NCBI GenBank assembly: GCA_963800285.1
Contig: CAWDAL010000013.1
Coordinates: forward strand, 186,001-250,000
DNA: 64,000 nucleotides
DNA from: DASUPK01 sp963800285
GTDB lineage: Bacteria; Actinomycetota; Thermoleophilia; Solirubrobacterales; 70-9
Reading direction: 5' to 3'
Below, piece after piece: positions 61,330-64,000 of the stretch. The notes under the pieces were generated by a model. The model saw nothing but the letters and a program-made list of their open reading frames with translations, was not told the origin of the DNA and ran no database searches. Both the position numbers and the translations under genes were made by a program. The first letter of the stretch is position 1. The number at the start of each line of letters is the position of its first letter.

Positions 61330-61800
61330 TCATCGCATCTCGCGCAACCGGTCCAGGTGGTGGCGAGTGACGTCGTTCGTGGTGCGCAGGAACTCCTCGA
61401 AGCCGTCGAGCTGTGCGCCGCTGAGGCGCTCCAGTGCGGCCGCCCAATCCGCGGCGACGGGGCCCCAGATCCTCTCGGCGCGGGAGTAGAACACTTTTGT
61501 CACCTCGACCTTGACCCGCCGGCGGTCGGCGGGATCCGAGACGCGCCGCGCGAATCCCTTCTTCTCGAGGCGGTCGATCACCCCCGTAACCGCACCCGTC
61601 GTCAGGCCGGACTCGGCGGCGAGCTCGCCCGCGGTCACGCCCCCGGCGTTCTCGATGATGTTCAGGCAGTGCAGGTCGGTCTCGCTCACTCCGAGCCGCT
61701 GCGCCGCCAGGTTGTCGAAGGCGTCGTCCAGGTTGCCGCTGACCCGGAACTCCCGGATCAGCTCACCCACTTGCTCGCTCTTCTTGCGTTTCCCGGCCAC
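61330..61800 (-). CDS. MarR-family transcriptional regulator
   Basis: A 156-residue winged-helix repressor. The DNA-binding part lies around 55-100: TAGELAAESGLTTGAVTGVI and DRLEKKGFARRVSDPADRRR (wing). The start is a GTG at 61800, only 11 bp from a perfect 13-bp palindrome (61812-61824), so autoregulation is likely. The divergent VOC gene shares the same control region. Confidence 0.88.
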   Translation of the reverse strand: MAGKRKKSEQVGELIREFRVSGNLDDAFDNLAAQRLGVSETDLHCLNIIENAGGVTAGELAAESGLTTGAVTGVIDRLEKKGFARRVSDPADRRRVKVEVTKVFYSRAERIWGPVAADWAAALERLSGAQLDGFEEFLRTTNDVTRHHLDRLREMR

Positions 61801-61811
61801 TGTGATAATCT

Positions 61812-61824
61812 CTTAGTTACTAAG
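61812..61824. promoter_or_regulatory. Candidate MarR operator (CTTAGT-T-ACTAAG)
   Basis: A perfect 6-bp inverted repeat with one central base in the 96-bp AT-rich gap between the divergent MarR and VOC genes. A related half site (GTAACTGAG) lies about 20 bp away, near 61840-61848. Placement and symmetry are those of a MarR site; binding is inference. Confidence 0.6.
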
Positions 61825-61896
61825 ATATTTAGCAGGTAAGTAACTGAGCAGGCAAGGGGAAGCTTAGACCCCCGCGCCGACCGAAAGGAGATCGAG

Positions 61897-62267
61897 ATGG
61901 CGAACGACATGCGGCTCGAACTGGTCAACGTCCCCGTATCCGATGTGGACCGCTCCATCGACTTCTATGTGAACAGGGCAGGGTTCAGCCTCGACCACGA
62001 CCACACTCCGACCGACGACATCCGGTTCGTCCAGCTGACGCCGCCGGGATCGCCCGCCTCGATCTCGATCGGCAGGGGCCTGCCGAACGACGAGCCCGGA
62101 TCCGTCAAGGGTCTTCAGCTTGTCGTCGATGACATCGAGGGCACGACCGCCGAGCTCAGCGAGAACGGCGTCGAGGTCAGCGAGATCGACGAGCAGCCCT
62201 GGGGCCGTTTCGCCTACTTCGCCGATCCGGACGGCAACGGCTGGGTGCTGCAGCTGAACTCGAAGCT

Positions 62268-62271
<4 letters not shown>
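61897..62271 (+). CDS. VOC-superfamily (glyoxalase-like) protein
   Basis: A 124-residue two-module betaalphabetabetabeta protein. LELVNVPVSDVDRSIDFYVN (first metal-side module), FVQLTPPGSPASISIGRG, GLQLVVDDIEGTTAELSENG and YFADPDGNGWVLQLNSK (ends with the usual Glu replaced by Gln) are visible. Members act as dioxygenases, glyoxalases or antibiotic-binding proteins; the missing final Glu leaves activity open. AAAGGAG before the ATG sets the start. Likely regulated by the divergent MarR. Confidence 0.85.
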
Positions 62272-63215
<944 letters not shown>

Positions 63216-63267
63216 GGACGGGCGAGGATAGCCAGGCGGCAAACGAGCGGCGCCAGATGAGTCGCAG

Positions 63268-63813
63268 CTACCGGAGGCGTTGCACCGTCGCTCGCGCGAA
63301 GCCGAAGCTCTCGCGCCTGACGTGCCTGATCCTGGAGGTGCCCTGGACGTCGATGTGGATCCGCTGCTGGTCGGCGAAGGTCACCGGCGTGCGGATCTTC
63401 GGGTTGAAGGGATCGGTCTCCAGGAAGTAGGTGTCCGGAGTGATGAAGGTGAGCACCGCTCGGCCCTTGGCATTCGCCTTGAATGGCGGGGACCCCGGCG
63501 CCGGCGAGACCGGCGCGACGTCGCAGAAGTAGAACTCGCCGCACTGCAGCGTGGTGGGAGGCGGCTCGATGAAGACGGCGATCTTCGCCTTCGGCGCCAT
63601 CCGAGAGATCGAGATGGTCTCGGGCTGGCCCGGGGTGACGAAGCCGTCGGAGCCGACCTTCGCCTTCAGGAAGATGAACTTGGTCTTCGGCTTGGATTTG
63701 GAGGAGACGTCGGCTCGGGGACTGCCCGCGGCGCCGGTCACCGGCAGGATCGCGGCGCACGCCAGCGCGACGAATCCCGTGACGAATCTGTGGTTTCCCC
63801 TCCCCGTAGGCAC
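63268..63813 (-). CDS. Secreted protein of unknown function
   Basis: From a GTG at 63813 the protein has 181 residues with a signal peptide (HRFVTGFVALACAAILPVTG). The mature part is beta-rich with one Cys pair (LQCGEFYFCD), Lys-rich at its start (SSKSKPKTKFIFLKAKVG) and ends RESFGFARATVQRLR. It resembles exported scaffold-like domains of unknown role. A longer frame extends to 63978, through the motif region, but that would give an implausible N-terminus. Upstream lies a pair of CGCAAATTGCG motifs. Confidence 0.6.
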   Translation of the reverse strand: MPTGRGNHRFVTGFVALACAAILPVTGAAGSPRADVSSKSKPKTKFIFLKAKVGSDGFVTPGQPETISISRMAPKAKIAVFIEPPPTTLQCGEFYFCDVAPVSPAPGSPPFKANAKGRAVLTFITPDTYFLETDPFNPKIRTPVTFADQQRIHIDVQGTSRIRHVRRESFGFARATVQRLR

Positions 63814-63886
63814 GGCGGTGACTATCGCAGGACATCGGCGGCACGGCAAGCGCGGTTCAGACTCCCAGTTCTGGGTGCGCCGAATT

Positions 63887-63929
63887 CGCAAATTGCGGCG
63901 GATTTGGGAACCCGTCTCCGCAAATTGCG
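63887..63929. promoter_or_regulatory. Pair of CGCAAATTGCG sites in an inverted-repeat frame
   Basis: The 11-mer CGCAAATTGCG occurs at 63887-63897 and 63919-63929, 32 bp apart (about three helical turns). Flanks extend the symmetry (ATT...CGG and CCG...AAT), so the two copies form an inverted repeat with a single central mismatch. It lies 74-116 bp upstream of the secreted-protein start. The window ends 71 bp further on. The rest of the gap shows no gene. Confidence 0.5.
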
Positions 63930-64000
63930 AATGTGGCCGCTGGCCAAACGGGGCGAATAGTGGCAGGTTTCGACTCACCCGGATGTGTCGGAGGTGAGCC

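Overview
The window is high-GC, densely packed bacterial DNA. Its content points to an actinobacterium of the class Thermoleophilia, probably order Solirubrobacterales. Reasons: a fused PafBC-type WYL regulator, an acyl-CoA carboxylase alpha chain with its own biotin domain, secreted NHL and LVIVD propellers with an embedded FEIC...CKAG motif, and secreted proteins ending in Lys/Arg/Cys-rich tails, a style common in that order. The placement is inference; no rRNA is present. The only RNA gene seen is a tRNA-Phe. No CRISPR array, transposase or phage gene was found.

Layout. 1-7 kb (minus strand): a cyclase-family protein cut by the window edge, a flavin monooxygenase/cysteine dioxygenase reading frame, a TPR-LuxR regulator, a dienelactone hydrolase and the PafBC-like regulator. 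7-16.5 kb: small secreted or membrane proteins, a STAS antagonist, LVIVD propeller, YhaM-type nuclease, CDP-alcohol phosphatidyltransferase, LtrA, endonuclease IV, DoxX and an ECF sigma/anti-sigma pair. 16.5-23 kb: penicillin-acylase-family enzyme, polytopic membrane protein, Tat-exported multicopper oxidase. 23-25.7 kb is a scarred stretch around tRNA-Phe: an Rrf2 remnant, a folP remnant, a gene with an in-frame amber codon, and a GH15-like gene that is frameshifted and carries a 45-nt palindromic element. 25.7-34 kb: LOG-like protein, MrfA-type helicase, FolP, HAD phosphatase, ClpP, SRPBCC-ArsR, DtxR, aminotransferase.

The metabolic core is in the second half. SucCD (35-37 kb), the biotin-dependent carboxylase alpha chain (37.8-39.6 kb), the carboxylase beta chain and the methylmalonyl-CoA mutase large subunit (54-57 kb) together suggest a propionyl-CoA to succinate route. 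A complete assimilatory sulfate operon (sulfite reductase, APS/PAPS reductase, ATP sulfurylase, APS kinase; 44.3-48.7 kb) lies near a cysteine-free CymR-like Rrf2 regulator and a TauE/SafE permease. The end of the window holds sugar-nucleotide enzymes (WecB-like epimerase, UDP-glucuronate decarboxylase), an SDR, a MarR/VOC divergent pair and a secreted protein.

A window-wide feature is single-base frameshifts: six otherwise healthy genes are each split by one base, and in five the lesion can be placed at a G or C run. This looks more like long-read assembly error than gene decay and affects how every broken gene here should be read. The most interesting unexplained signals are an 11-bp motif (CGCAAATTGCG) occurring three times in two promoter-like gaps, the two-cysteine polycationic tails on three exported proteins, the 45-nt palindrome in the GH15 gene, a strong ribosome-binding site inside the monooxygenase/dioxygenase frame, and a structured leader before the TauE/SafE gene.
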